Positions 1 to 7,073 of a DNA stretch of 16,598 nt are shown here, piece by piece (the stretch's first letter is position 1; each line of letters begins with the position of its first letter). This DNA comes from an uncultured Enorma sp. (GTDB lineage Bacteria > Actinomycetota > Coriobacteriia > Coriobacteriales > Coriobacteriaceae): contig CAJLVH010000027.1 of assembly GCA_905210055.1 (NCBI GenBank), positions 1 to 16,598 on the forward strand, in the 5' to 3' direction. The position numbers and the translations under genes are program-made. The notes beneath the pieces were generated by a model. It was not told where the DNA came from. It ran no database searches and saw nothing but the letters and a program-made list of their open reading frames with translations.

Positions 1-1
1 C

Positions 2-1282
2 CGATCCGCCGGTGACCACGGCAGCGGCGGTCTTCTGCGCACCGTCGCCCACGGTGGTCTGATACGCCTTCGAAGCGTCCATGAGGCCGGTGCCCAGCTC
101 AATGAAGTCGCCCACGAAACCGAGGTACTTCGCCCCGCCCTTCAAGATCTTGCCGCTCGTCGAGGCGAGATCCGCGGCATCGTCGAGTGAGCTCACACGC
201 CCGATCTTGAGGAACTTGTCTCCCTTGCTCACCATCCTGGAAGCATCGATGGCGTTGTCGATGTCATCGGCGTTCTTCGTCCAGTTTTTTATCCGCGACC
301 AGCTGCGGAAGTCCGCCTTGAACTTCTTGCCCCATTCGCCCAGGCAGTCCGTGAGCACCTTCTTGAAATTGCCGCTCTTGAACGTGCCTTTCTTGAAGAT
401 GTTGATGATGCCCTCGTTGTTGGTGAGCAGCGCCTTGGCACTGCTGCCGAGCTCGCGAATATGGCTCAGGCCACCCTTGGTGAACACCTTCTTCATGGAG
501 TTCCACAGTGCCACGACGTTCTCGGGCTTCAGTTCGGCGAGAGGCTTGGCGAACATCTCGACCGTATCCTTGACGGGCGAGATGAAGTTGCTCTTGAAGG
601 AGCCGATCGTGCCGACGATCCCCGCGATTGCGCTGCCTTCGAACTGATCGGTCATGGTCTTGGCCGCGCTGTCGAGCATGGGCTGCGAGATGAACTCCTG
701 GGCACTCAGCCTCGAGGCGAACTCGTCCTCGAAGTCATCGACCGCCTGCTGGTACTCGTCGTAGGTCGTGCGCACCTTTTCGATGTCCTCGGCCTCCTTC
801 GTGGTGGCCTGGGTGAGCGCATCGAGCGCTGCGGCGATGGCCCCGGAGTTCTCGAGGCCGGAAAGCGCACCCTCGGCAACGCCGACCTGCGTGTTGAGGT
901 TCTCGAGCGCGGTCTCGGAATTGGAGACGCCCGACGTGACGGCACCGGTGTCGTCAAAGTGTAGCTTGTCTGCATCGCCCGTCGAGGCCTTGACGGATTC
1001 CAAGACGGCGTCGCGCGCGGTGCTGAGCGTGCCGTCGAGCTCGGTGATCATGTCGTCGTAGGTGGTGTGCGTCTGCTCGAGCGCCTGCGTGTAGATGAGC
1101 AGATATGTCTGCAGCTGGATGGCGGCGGAAACCTCCGCGTCTGCCCACGAACCAGCCATGATGGCGGCGAAGCTCGTGTTCACGTCTGAGCACCGGTCGT
1201 TGCACGCGCTCACCCATTGCTCGAGCTGATTCAACTCGTTGCGGGCGTCTTTCACGCCAGATTTGCTTGCGTTGAACGGCAT
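2..1282 (-). CDS. Putative type VII secreted effector, LXG/WXG-like helical N-terminus, C-terminus outside window (partial)
   Basis: The frame is open from the ATG at 1282 to the left edge (427 residues visible, no stop). The start is set by a strong AGGAGG six bases upstream that overlaps the previous gene's stop codon. Residues 1-100 look like a long alpha-helical hairpin with a turn at GSWADAEV, as in WXG/LXG-type secretion domains. More helical sequence follows to about residue 220. Residues about 225-427 are rich in Lys, Gly and Ala, and end in a small-residue stretch (GAQKTAAAVVTGG) like the glycine-rich segments that precede toxin domains in polymorphic effectors. No signal peptide is seen. 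It follows a WXG-like partner and a DUF4176-like protein, the usual layout of T7SSb effector cassettes. The activity is unknown because the C-terminal domain and any immunity gene lie beyond the window. Alternatives are a structural T7SS substrate or an adhesin-like helical protein. Confidence 0.8.
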   Translation of the reverse strand, partial: MPFNASKSGVKDARNELNQLEQWVSACNDRCSDVNTSFAAIMAGSWADAEVSAAIQLQTYLLIYTQALEQTHTTYDDMITELDGTLSTARDAVLESVKASTGDADKLHFDDTGAVTSGVSNSETALENLNTQVGVAEGALSGLENSGAIAAALDALTQATTKEAEDIEKVRTTYDEYQQAVDDFEDEFASRLSAQEFISQPMLDSAAKTMTDQFEGSAIAGIVGTIGSFKSNFISPVKDTVEMFAKPLAELKPENVVALWNSMKKVFTKGGLSHIRELGSSAKALLTNNEGIINIFKKGTFKSGNFKKVLTDCLGEWGKKFKADFRSWSRIKNWTKNADDIDNAIDASRMVSKGDKFLKIGRVSSLDDAADLASTSGKILKGGAKYLGFVGDFIELGTGLMDASKAYQTTVGDGAQKTAAAVVTGGS

Positions 1283-1288
1283 GGGGCA

Positions 1289-1294
1289 CCTCCT
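1289..1294 (-). promoter_or_regulatory. Shine-Dalgarno AGGAGG overlapping a stop codon
   Basis: On the minus strand TAGGAGG contains both the TAG stop of the WXG-like gene and the AGGAGG for the effector-like gene, six bases before its ATG at 1282. This fixes the start and suggests translational coupling of the two proteins. Confidence 0.75.
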
Positions 1295-1592
1295 ACTTCA
1301 CGATCGTGATGCTGTCGGCGGCGCTGTTGTCCGCCGTGACGAACATGTCGGCCGCACTATCGATCATGCCGGCATGCACCAGGATGCAGGTTGCGAGCTC
1401 GTTCATGCACAGGTTCATGCGCTCGAGCGTATCCTTGGCGGCCGTCGCGGCATTGCCCTCGAACTCGGAGAGGTTGCTCTCCATGTTGGATACACGGCTC
1501 TCTTGGTCCTTGAACGCCTCCGCTTCTTCGTCGTACTTCGAAGCCGCTTCCAGCGCCACTTCGTGGTCGATGTAGATGGTCACGTTGCTCAT
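1293..1592 (-). CDS. Small WXG100-like protein (FEG variant), probable effector partner
   Basis: 99 residues from the ATG at 1592, which has AAAGGGA ten bases upstream. A longer form from the ATG at 1616 is possible but has poorer spacing. The protein is almost wholly helical and acidic, with a central turn EFEGNAA at about residues 45-51 where WXG100 proteins carry W-x-G, so the Trp is replaced by Phe. The second helix (about 52-90) is unusually rich in Met and Cys. Its size, hairpin shape and position directly before a large helical effector-like gene match the small WXG-like partners that bind effector N-termini in Firmicutes T7SS loci. It is separated from the effector by ten bases. The family call rests on shape and context, not on a strong motif. 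It could instead belong to one of the DUF families of T7SS helper proteins. Confidence 0.75.
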   Translation of the reverse strand: MSNVTIYIDHEVALEAASKYDEEAEAFKDQESRVSNMESNLSEFEGNAATAAKDTLERMNLCMNELATCILVHAGMIDSAADMFVTADNSAADSITIVK

Positions 1593-1647
1593 GGTTTCAC
1601 CGTCCCTTTCTTGCAATCTGCCTAGTCATGCCGAACGATCCGCGTCG

Positions 1648-1941
1648 CTAGGGACGCACGATCCCGTTCGCGATGGCCTCGCGGCTCATCGCGAGGAACG
1701 TCTGGTGCGCAACGCCCTCGCCGTTGAGGAAGCCAAGCTGCGCGATGAGCTCGACCTGGTCTTTGTTGAAGAACAGATCCTCGCCGTCGCGGCGTCCCTC
1801 GGGATAGGGGTAGCCGAGGTAGTCCCAGCACGCACCGGTCTGCGCGTCGCGCACCAAGAAACCGGCGACCATCACGGGCTTCTCGCCGCCCTTGAGCGTT
1901 ACCACCGATCCCACCGGAAGCCACATCTGTTCGTCTTCCAT
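1648..1941 (-). CDS. DUF4176-like protein of the type VII secretion locus
   Basis: 97 residues from the ATG at 1941, chosen over an in-frame ATG at 1947 because AGGAGG lies six bases from 1941 and directly abuts 1947. The N-terminal pattern LPVGSVVTLKGGEKPVMVAG (about residues 8-27) followed by WDYLGYPYPEG matches what I recognise as DUF4176, a small beta-rich family encoded next to LXG/WXG effectors in T7SSb loci. Its proteins are thought to act as effector-specific partners or chaperones. The second half (FFNKDQVELIAQLGFLNGEG) resembles the family's usual ending. It sits between essC and the effector pair, with its ribosome-binding site overlapping the essC stop. The family assignment is by pattern recognition and the function is inferred. 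Confidence 0.8.
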   Translation of the reverse strand: MEDEQMWLPVGSVVTLKGGEKPVMVAGFLVRDAQTGACWDYLGYPYPEGRRDGEDLFFNKDQVELIAQLGFLNGEGVAHQTFLAMSREAIANGIVRP

Positions 1942-1947
1942 CGTCAT

Positions 1948-1953
1948 CCTCCT
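1948..1953 (-). promoter_or_regulatory. Shine-Dalgarno AGGAGG overlapping the essC stop
   Basis: The minus strand reads TAGGAGG: the TAG ends essC and AGGAGG serves the DUF4176-like gene. The spacing decides for the ATG at 1941. The same TAGGAGG arrangement occurs again at 1289-1295. Confidence 0.75.
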
Positions 1954-3106
1954 AGCTGGTCTGAGCCTCGTCCTGCGGTTCGTCCACTGCTTCGATGAGC
2001 CGCACGCCCTCGATGGCGCCGCGCAGCACGCAGAAGCCCTCGGAGCGGGGCAGGGTCTGTCGATACTCCGCCGACGCCTGGGACATGCGGAACACCGTTT
2101 GGTCGCTCATGCCGTTGCCCACCCACACGCCGTTGCCGTAGGCGGAAAGCGACTTCCACCATGGGTCATAGGCTTGTCGCACGCGCCAGAGCTCGGAGGC
2201 GGCGATGACGCCCGTCTTGCCCACTGCCTGCTCGCCTACGATGTAATCCTGCAGCGACTTCGCCTCGATGGCAGGCAGCTTCGTCATGGTCTGCGCGATG
2301 CTCGTGAAGATGAGCACACGGCAGTCCTGCGCCCCGCACATCACCATCCGCAGCAGACGCGCGGCATCCTCCTCGTTCGAGGCGATGCGCTCGTCGTCCG
2401 CGAACGGCGCGAGCATGCCCTCGAGGTCGATGGCCGCGACAGGCGCCTCGGGATCGTGCGCCATGAACTCCCACACGCCGCGCAGATAGCGACCGATGCC
2501 CTCGGCATCGTTGCCGAGCACGAGCATGTAGGGAGACTTGGAGAACGGAAAGCCCACCGGCTCGATGGAGCGCTTGGAGAAGCCCACCGGCACCGCGTCG
2601 AGGCTCATTGCGGGCAGCTCGCCGCGCGTGACGCGGTCGGGCAGCGCCGGGATGGAAGGCGCCACGACCGGGCTTACGGCGACGGTCTTCGCCGCGAGCT
2701 CGCCGAGCACCTCCTGGGCGGGCGTGTCTTCACCCGCATACGACGCCGCCTGGAACTCAAGCACTTCCTTGTCGAGCTCCACCACGCCGCGGCCGGGCAC
2801 GTGGGCCGGCAGCACCTGCGGCCTGCGGCCGAACACGGTCACGTAGTCGTTCTCGTCGTTCATGAAGCAGGCCAACACGCGGGCGAAGTTCGCCTTCAGG
2901 CGCATGCGCGGCGTCATGGCGGAGGTCGCCGTCACGATGAAATGGATGCCATAGCGCACCGCATCGCGCGTGAGGGCGTTGAGCCGATCCTCGAGCGGCG
3001 CGTAGATCTCATAGAACGAGGCGAGGTTCGTGATGGCGCACACGATGCTCGGCAGCGCTTCCCCGGTCGCGGCGCAGTACGCGTCGATGGATCCGCCGTA
3101 GGGCAC
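1952..3106 (-). CDS. essC: EssC C-terminal part (rest of second ATPase domain and third domain), separated by frameshift
   Basis: This frame continues the EssC protein after a one-base shift at about 3130-3133. The shifted frame reads VERRRKLLVPYGGS straight on from LLGR in the upstream frame. The listed start is the first in-frame GTG (3106) and is probably not a real initiation site. Residues 1-90 complete the second FtsK/SpoIIIE-type ATPase domain, with ITNLASF where a Walker B strand (usually I-D-N) is expected and PRMRLKANF in the later conserved region. Residues about 110-384 form the third domain, with GNDAEGIGRYL (about 198-208) replacing a Walker A loop, so nucleotide hydrolysis there is unlikely. 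In T7SS this C-terminal domain binds the substrate signal. The frame ends at 1952, eleven bases before the next start. Confidence 0.8.
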   Translation of the reverse strand: MPYGGSIDAYCAATGEALPSIVCAITNLASFYEIYAPLEDRLNALTRDAVRYGIHFIVTATSAMTPRMRLKANFARVLACFMNDENDYVTVFGRRPQVLPAHVPGRGVVELDKEVLEFQAASYAGEDTPAQEVLGELAAKTVAVSPVVAPSIPALPDRVTRGELPAMSLDAVPVGFSKRSIEPVGFPFSKSPYMLVLGNDAEGIGRYLRGVWEFMAHDPEAPVAAIDLEGMLAPFADDERIASNEEDAARLLRMVMCGAQDCRVLIFTSIAQTMTKLPAIEAKSLQDYIVGEQAVGKTGVIAASELWRVRQAYDPWWKSLSAYGNGVWVGNGMSDQTVFRMSQASAEYRQTLPRSEGFCVLRGAIEGVRLIEAVDEPQDEAQTS

Positions 3107-6100
3107 GAGCAGCTTGCGACGGCGCTCGACCCCGCCCGAGCAGGCGGAAAAGGTTCACCATGCGCTCCTGCTCGCCCTGGAGCACCACGCCGCCGCACTG
3201 GGGAAGCGTCGCGAACGGCGCGAGCACTCCCTGGCCGAGGTCAGCGATGTAGAGGTTCAGCGCACGAGCGTCGAGCTTCTGAGCGAGTGCGTAGACGAGC
3301 GTCGCCACCAGGGCGTCGGCTCCGGAATCCTGTGCGCCGTACACCATGAGGTTGCCCGCCGCATCGAGGTCGATGACGAGCGGCACGCGCTCCTGCCGCG
3401 CCGGCACGTCCACCTCGCCGATGACCGCTACGAGCCCTTCGCCCGGAAGCTCGCCCTCGTAGCGCGAAAGCACGTTCGCAAGCCCCATGCGCTCTGGCAG
3501 CGGGTCGAGCCACAGGCGCTGGGCGCGCTTGCCTGCCTGCGCGGCGGTTTGGGCGATTTCGGCCAGCACGGCGTTGATCTCGGCTTCCGAGGTCGCCTGC
3601 GCCTTGGTGGGTGGCTTGAGCGTGGCAATCTGCGCTCCCAGGTCGTCGATGAGCTCCACAGCAGTATCGACATCGGGCTCGAACTCATCGGCAGGCGCGT
3701 ACTTCACGCCGGTGTAGGCGTTCTGGCCACAGGCGAAGTACTCGTTGTAGCCCACGAGCAGGTAGTAGCGACCGGCTTCCTTGATAGCGGCGGCATCCGG
3801 ACGGCGGATCATCTCCTTGGAGTCTGCCACATCGGCCACCTTGAGACACACCTTGAAACGAGAGTTCGACCAGATCTGATCGTTCACCACGCCACTCGGC
3901 TTCTGCGTCGCCAGGATGAGGTGCACGCCGAGCGAGCGGCCGATGCGCGCGGCAGAAACGAGCTCGTCCATGAACTCAGGTTCTTGCTGTTTGAGCTCGG
4001 CGAACTCGTCCGCGATGATGATGAGGTGCGGCAGGGGCTCGGTGAGCACGCCGCGGCGGTAATACGAGAGATACTTATAGATGTCCATCGTGGCCTCGCC
4101 CGTTGCCTCGCGCGCGCGGTTGAAGGCGTCCTGGCGACGCTTAAGCTCGCTTTTGATAGACACGAGCGATCGCGAGATGGCCGCACCGTCGAGGTTCGTG
4201 ATGGTACCGGCGAGGTGTGGCAGCACGACGCGCTCGTTGTCGAAGGCACCGGCCAGGCCGCCGCCCTTGTAGTCGATGAGCACGAAGGCCACCTGGTCGG
4301 GTGGGTAATTCACGCACATCGAGAGGATGTAGGTGATGAGGAACTCGCTCTTGCCCGAACCGGTGGTACCCGCCACGAGACCGTGCGGGCCGTGTACCTT
4401 CTCGTGAAGGTTGAGCAGCGATAGCGACCCCTGCGCATCCACGCCGATGGGAGCCTCGATGGTGCGGGAGGCATCGTCCTCGAGCCAACGACGCGCGATG
4501 TCGAGTTGACCGACGTTGCCCACCTGGTACATGGCTAAGAAGCCGAGCGATGAAGGCATGCTCGCCCGCTGCTCGGGCATATCGAGGCGGACGCGCGCTA
4601 TGTCGAGCGCGAAGCGATGGGCGCGCTGTGCGGTGATCTCGATATCCGGGTCGAACGTCTCGATGGAGCCCGAGACGTCCGCACGGTCGAACATGCAGGC
4701 GCGGCCATGCGCCCCTTCGTCGACGGCGGCCAGGTCGCCCGTGGTGCGTCCGAGCATACCGAGGGCATCATCGCGCGAAAGGTCGAGCACATGCGCGCAT
4801 TCACGCGGAAGGTCGCGGATGTCCTCGCCCATGAAGATGAGCGAGATACCCATGTTCGTGCGCAACTTCGTGAGGCGCGCGATGGTCTGCGAGCGCTCCA
4901 CGAGGTTCTTGTTCGCGCAGATGACGATATGGTAGGCACCATAATCGCTCATCATCTCGGCGCGCACCTCGCGCCGAGCCTCCATGAGTCGCTCGAGATA
5001 CATGCCCAGCTGCATGAGGCTCGCTGTGTCCGTAGCGATGAAACGCATCTCGCCGGCATCGTCGAACACATGCGGCAGCGATCGCATGAAACGCCACTCC
5101 GCCTCATCTTCCCCGCTTGCGACAAGAACGATCTTTAGATCCTGGTAGCTGAAGAACGCGCACGCCTGCGCCACGATGCCGCGTACAAACGCCCACGCCT
5201 CGCCGCGCTGACCCACGATACCCGATACGAAGTGCTTCACCGGGTCGAATGCGAGCGGCACGTCGTTCACGCGGGGCGGATGCTCGGCAAGGTGCGCCAC
5301 CTTGTCCAGGAGCTTGTCGCTTTCCATGGAGAAGCGCCGCTCTGGGAAGCGCACGTTCGCATCGAGCTCCACCGACCCCACGCCCACGCGCAGATCCATG
5401 AAGTCGTCGTGCGCCGGGGTGCGGTTCATAAGACGCGGCGAGAGCGCACTCGCGCGGTCGAGAACGTCCTCGATGTCCACGCGGTTCTCGCGCAGCACCG
5501 CCGCCTGCTCGTTCGCAGCGCGGGCCAAGCGCGCCTCCACGCCGTTAAGGTAATCCGTATAGGTGGCCTCGCGGCGCAGCTCCTCGCGCTCGTCGCGCTT
5601 CTTGTTGTAGCGCCGGCTCACGAACGGCCATACGAGCATGCCCGCAAGCATGGAAATCGACATCGCGATCATGGGAAGCGTCTGCCACAGGTCCGCGCCG
5701 CCCATGATGCGTGAGACCGCGGAGCTCACCATGAAGATCGAGGCGATGCCCATGAGGAACGACGGCCCCATCTGCATGATGGCGGGCTCGTCTTCGCGCT
5801 GCTGGCTCTGGGGCGGATCGTCCACCTGAAAAGCCACCGGCTTATAGGTGCGCGTGAGGCGCGGCGCCGGGTAGAACAGCTCGAGCTCGGGCGTGTCCTC
5901 CGTCGCAGAAGGGCAGGCGGCGCGAAATGCCTCGTGCGAGATGGCGCGGCAGCTCTCCAACCCCACCACACTCAGGCCATCGGGTTCATTCATCGAGATG
6001 ATGCGCAGACCCACCATGAGCGTGAGGTCGAGGATGCGCACCACGTCACCGGGGGCGAGCACGCATGCGACGTTCGGCGCGATGGCATGACCGTTCACAA

Positions 6101-6584
6101 ACGTGCCGTTCGAGCTTCCCAGATCAGTGATGCTGAACGTGTCGCCCGTAAGCGAAAGCCGCGCGTGACTCGACGAGACGAGTGGGTTCGCAAAGCGCAT
6201 GCCGCGCTCCACCACACGCCCGATGGGGATGTCCTCGTCATGCGTGAAGCCCACCTTAAAGAACCGCCGCATCCCGGGAAGGGACGGACGAATGTAGAGG
6301 CTTGCTGGCTGATCGAGTTTGGACGAGACAATCGAGCAGACTGTCCCCTCCGAACCCCTCAGCGCGAGCACCTCGGCATGAGAGCCATCGGCGGTCACAA
6401 GCGAGCAGCCGCGCTCGGGAACAAGCAGGGCTCCCGCCCCCTCGGCCTCGATATGCGCGAGGGACGCACGCGCCTCCGCATTCGAGCTGAGCGCAATCTT
6501 GAGCGACGCGCGGCTCGCGAGGTCGTACGAGAGCGTACGCGAAGACCCGTCATACACGACGGTTATGAGCAGCTGCGTTCCCAC
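3009..6584 (-). CDS. essC: Type VII secretion ATPase EssC (FHA domains, two TM segments, FtsK/SpoIIIE domains), N-terminal part, frameshifted
   Basis: Membrane-anchored motor of a Firmicutes-style type VII secretion system. The start is the GTG at 6584 (AAGGGAG four bases upstream). It is the only standard start after the wxg gene ends, and it puts LLITVVYDG at the N-terminus as in other EssC proteins. Domains: a divergent FHA-like domain (about 1-95); a canonical FHA domain (about 118-195) with IGR, SSSHARL and DLGSSNGTFVNG; TM helices at about 273-292 and 301-321; the first ATPase domain with Walker A GTTGSGKS (739-746) and Walker B IIIADEF (about 855-861); and a second ATPase domain whose Walker A position reads GAQDSGADAL (about 1083-1092) and lacks Lys. 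Authentic sequence ends near residue 1151 (LLGR). The following 40 residues are out-of-frame Arg-rich sequence. The rejoined protein would be about 1,540 residues, a normal EssC length. Confidence 0.9.
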   Translation of the reverse strand: MGTQLLITVVYDGSSRTLSYDLASRASLKIALSSNAEARASLAHIEAEGAGALLVPERGCSLVTADGSHAEVLALRGSEGTVCSIVSSKLDQPASLYIRPSLPGMRRFFKVGFTHDEDIPIGRVVERGMRFANPLVSSSHARLSLTGDTFSITDLGSSNGTFVNGHAIAPNVACVLAPGDVVRILDLTLMVGLRIISMNEPDGLSVVGLESCRAISHEAFRAACPSATEDTPELELFYPAPRLTRTYKPVAFQVDDPPQSQQREDEPAIMQMGPSFLMGIASIFMVSSAVSRIMGGADLWQTLPMIAMSISMLAGMLVWPFVSRRYNKKRDEREELRREATYTDYLNGVEARLARAANEQAAVLRENRVDIEDVLDRASALSPRLMNRTPAHDDFMDLRVGVGSVELDANVRFPERRFSMESDKLLDKVAHLAEHPPRVNDVPLAFDPVKHFVSGIVGQRGEAWAFVRGIVAQACAFFSYQDLKIVLVASGEDEAEWRFMRSLPHVFDDAGEMRFIATDTASLMQLGMYLERLMEARREVRAEMMSDYGAYHIVICANKNLVERSQTIARLTKLRTNMGISLIFMGEDIRDLPRECAHVLDLSRDDALGMLGRTTGDLAAVDEGAHGRACMFDRADVSGSIETFDPDIEITAQRAHRFALDIARVRLDMPEQRASMPSSLGFLAMYQVGNVGQLDIARRWLEDDASRTIEAPIGVDAQGSLSLLNLHEKVHGPHGLVAGTTGSGKSEFLITYILSMCVNYPPDQVAFVLIDYKGGGLAGAFDNERVVLPHLAGTITNLDGAAISRSLVSIKSELKRRQDAFNRAREATGEATMDIYKYLSYYRRGVLTEPLPHLIIIADEFAELKQQEPEFMDELVSAARIGRSLGVHLILATQKPSGVVNDQIWSNSRFKVCLKVADVADSKEMIRRPDAAAIKEAGRYYLLVGYNEYFACGQNAYTGVKYAPADEFEPDVDTAVELIDDLGAQIATLKPPTKAQATSEAEINAVLAEIAQTAAQAGKRAQRLWLDPLPERMGLANVLSRYEGELPGEGLVAVIGEVDVPARQERVPLVIDLDAAGNLMVYGAQDSGADALVATLVYALAQKLDARALNLYIADLGQGVLAPFATLPQCGGVVLQGEQERMVNLFRLLGRGRAPSQAARALRRIHRRVLRRDRGSAAEHRVRHHEPRLVL
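3130..3133 (-). other. essC: Frameshift site in essC (G4 tract on coding strand)
   Basis: On the minus strand the codons CTC GGG CGG are followed by GGTCGAG. Dropping one G restores LLGR-VERRRKLLVPYGGS and joins the two essC frames seamlessly. The indel falls in a four-base homopolymer, so it may be a sequencing error, a genuine inactivating mutation or phase variation. Nothing here resembles a known programmed slip signal. Confidence 0.85.
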
Positions 6585-6606
6585 CAGGCTCCCTTCGGTA
6601 AAGCCC

Positions 6607-6634
6607 GTGACAAGGGGTCTGAGCCCCTTGCCAC
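6607..6634 (-). terminator. Hairpin between the wxg100 gene and essC (possible attenuator or processing site)
   Basis: The minus strand reads GTGGCAAGGGG-CTCAGA-CCCCTTGTCAC, an 11-bp stem with one G-U pair and a 6-base loop. It lies in the 113-bp gap between the WXG100 stop and the essC start. Only a short T run (CTTTA) follows, so complete termination is unlikely. Partial termination or 3'-end protection would give more WXG100 transcript than essC transcript, as expected for a secreted small protein and its motor. The hairpin is clear; the role is inferred. Confidence 0.5.
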
Positions 6635-6697
6635 GGTCGATGCGGTACTCGAGCGGAAGAGGCGATGAGCACTCTCTCCGCAGCGCGTTGCCGAAAT

Positions 6698-6991
6698 TTA
6701 CCCGCGGAACGCGCTCGCGATGTTCGCGTCGGTCTCTTCGAGCGTCTGGGCGGTGGCGTCGAGCGACTGGGCGATCTCGTTGATGAGATCCTGAGCCTTC
6801 ACGAAGCCGGGACGAAGCTCGTTGAAGCGAGCCTCGTACGCAGCGCTGGCCTCGCCCTCCCACTCAGACTGCAGGGCGTTGAGCAGCGTGTCCATGCGGC
6901 TGATGACGTTGCCCACGTTATCGGCCTCAACACGGTACTCATTCGCACGGGAACGCATCTGGTCGGGGGTGATCCTGATCTGTCCTGCCAT
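6698..6991 (-). CDS. WXG100 family protein (ESAT-6/EsxA-like)
   Basis: 97 residues from the ATG at 6991. An ATG at 7000 would add METM-like residues, and both have a purine-rich site nearby (GGAGAAAGG at 7001-7009). The protein is a helical hairpin typical of type VII secreted proteins. Helix one (about 8-40) begins ITPDQMRSRANEYR, the turn carries SEWEGEASAAY (W-x-G, about residues 43-53), and helix two follows to residue 93. The C-terminal half contains the YEARFNEL pattern characteristic of the family. There is no signal peptide, as expected. It lies 113 bp upstream of essC and 73-83 bp downstream of the giant Ig-like gene. It is probably the system's core secreted WXG100 substrate. Confidence 0.93.
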   Translation of the reverse strand: MAGQIRITPDQMRSRANEYRVEADNVGNVISRMDTLLNALQSEWEGEASAAYEARFNELRPGFVKAQDLINEIAQSLDATAQTLEETDANIASAFRG

Positions 6992-7014
6992 GGTTTCCAT
7001 CCTTTCTCCGTCGC

Positions 7015-7031
7015 GCGTGCCACTTGCACGC
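7015..7031 (-). other. Small hairpin in the leader of the wxg100 gene
   Basis: The minus strand reads GCGTGC-AAGTG-GCACGC (6-bp stem, 5-base loop) immediately before GGAGAAAGG, the ribosome-binding region of the WXG100 gene. A second short stem, CTCGCA-GGA-TGCGAG, lies at 7052-7066. With no T run after either, they look more like leader structures between cistrons than terminators. The function is unknown. Confidence 0.3.
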
Positions 7032-7073
7032 ACTCCTTCCGAATATCTCCACTCGCATCCTGCGAGATGAGAC

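Noticed and set aside
3120..3140. Programmed ribosomal frameshift in essC
   Set aside because: The site CTC GGG CGG GGT does not allow good re-pairing of the P-site tRNA after a +1 slip, and no stimulatory element is evident. An indel in the homopolymer is simpler.
1892..4424. Plus-strand open frames of 485 and 436 codons opposite essC
   Set aside because: They are antisense to clear EssC domains and show shadow composition.
6585..6863. Upstream extension of the essC frame to an ATG at 6863
   Set aside because: Most of it lies opposite-phase inside the WXG100 gene and reads as Arg-rich shadow sequence. Recognisable EssC N-terminal sequence begins only at the GTG at 6584.
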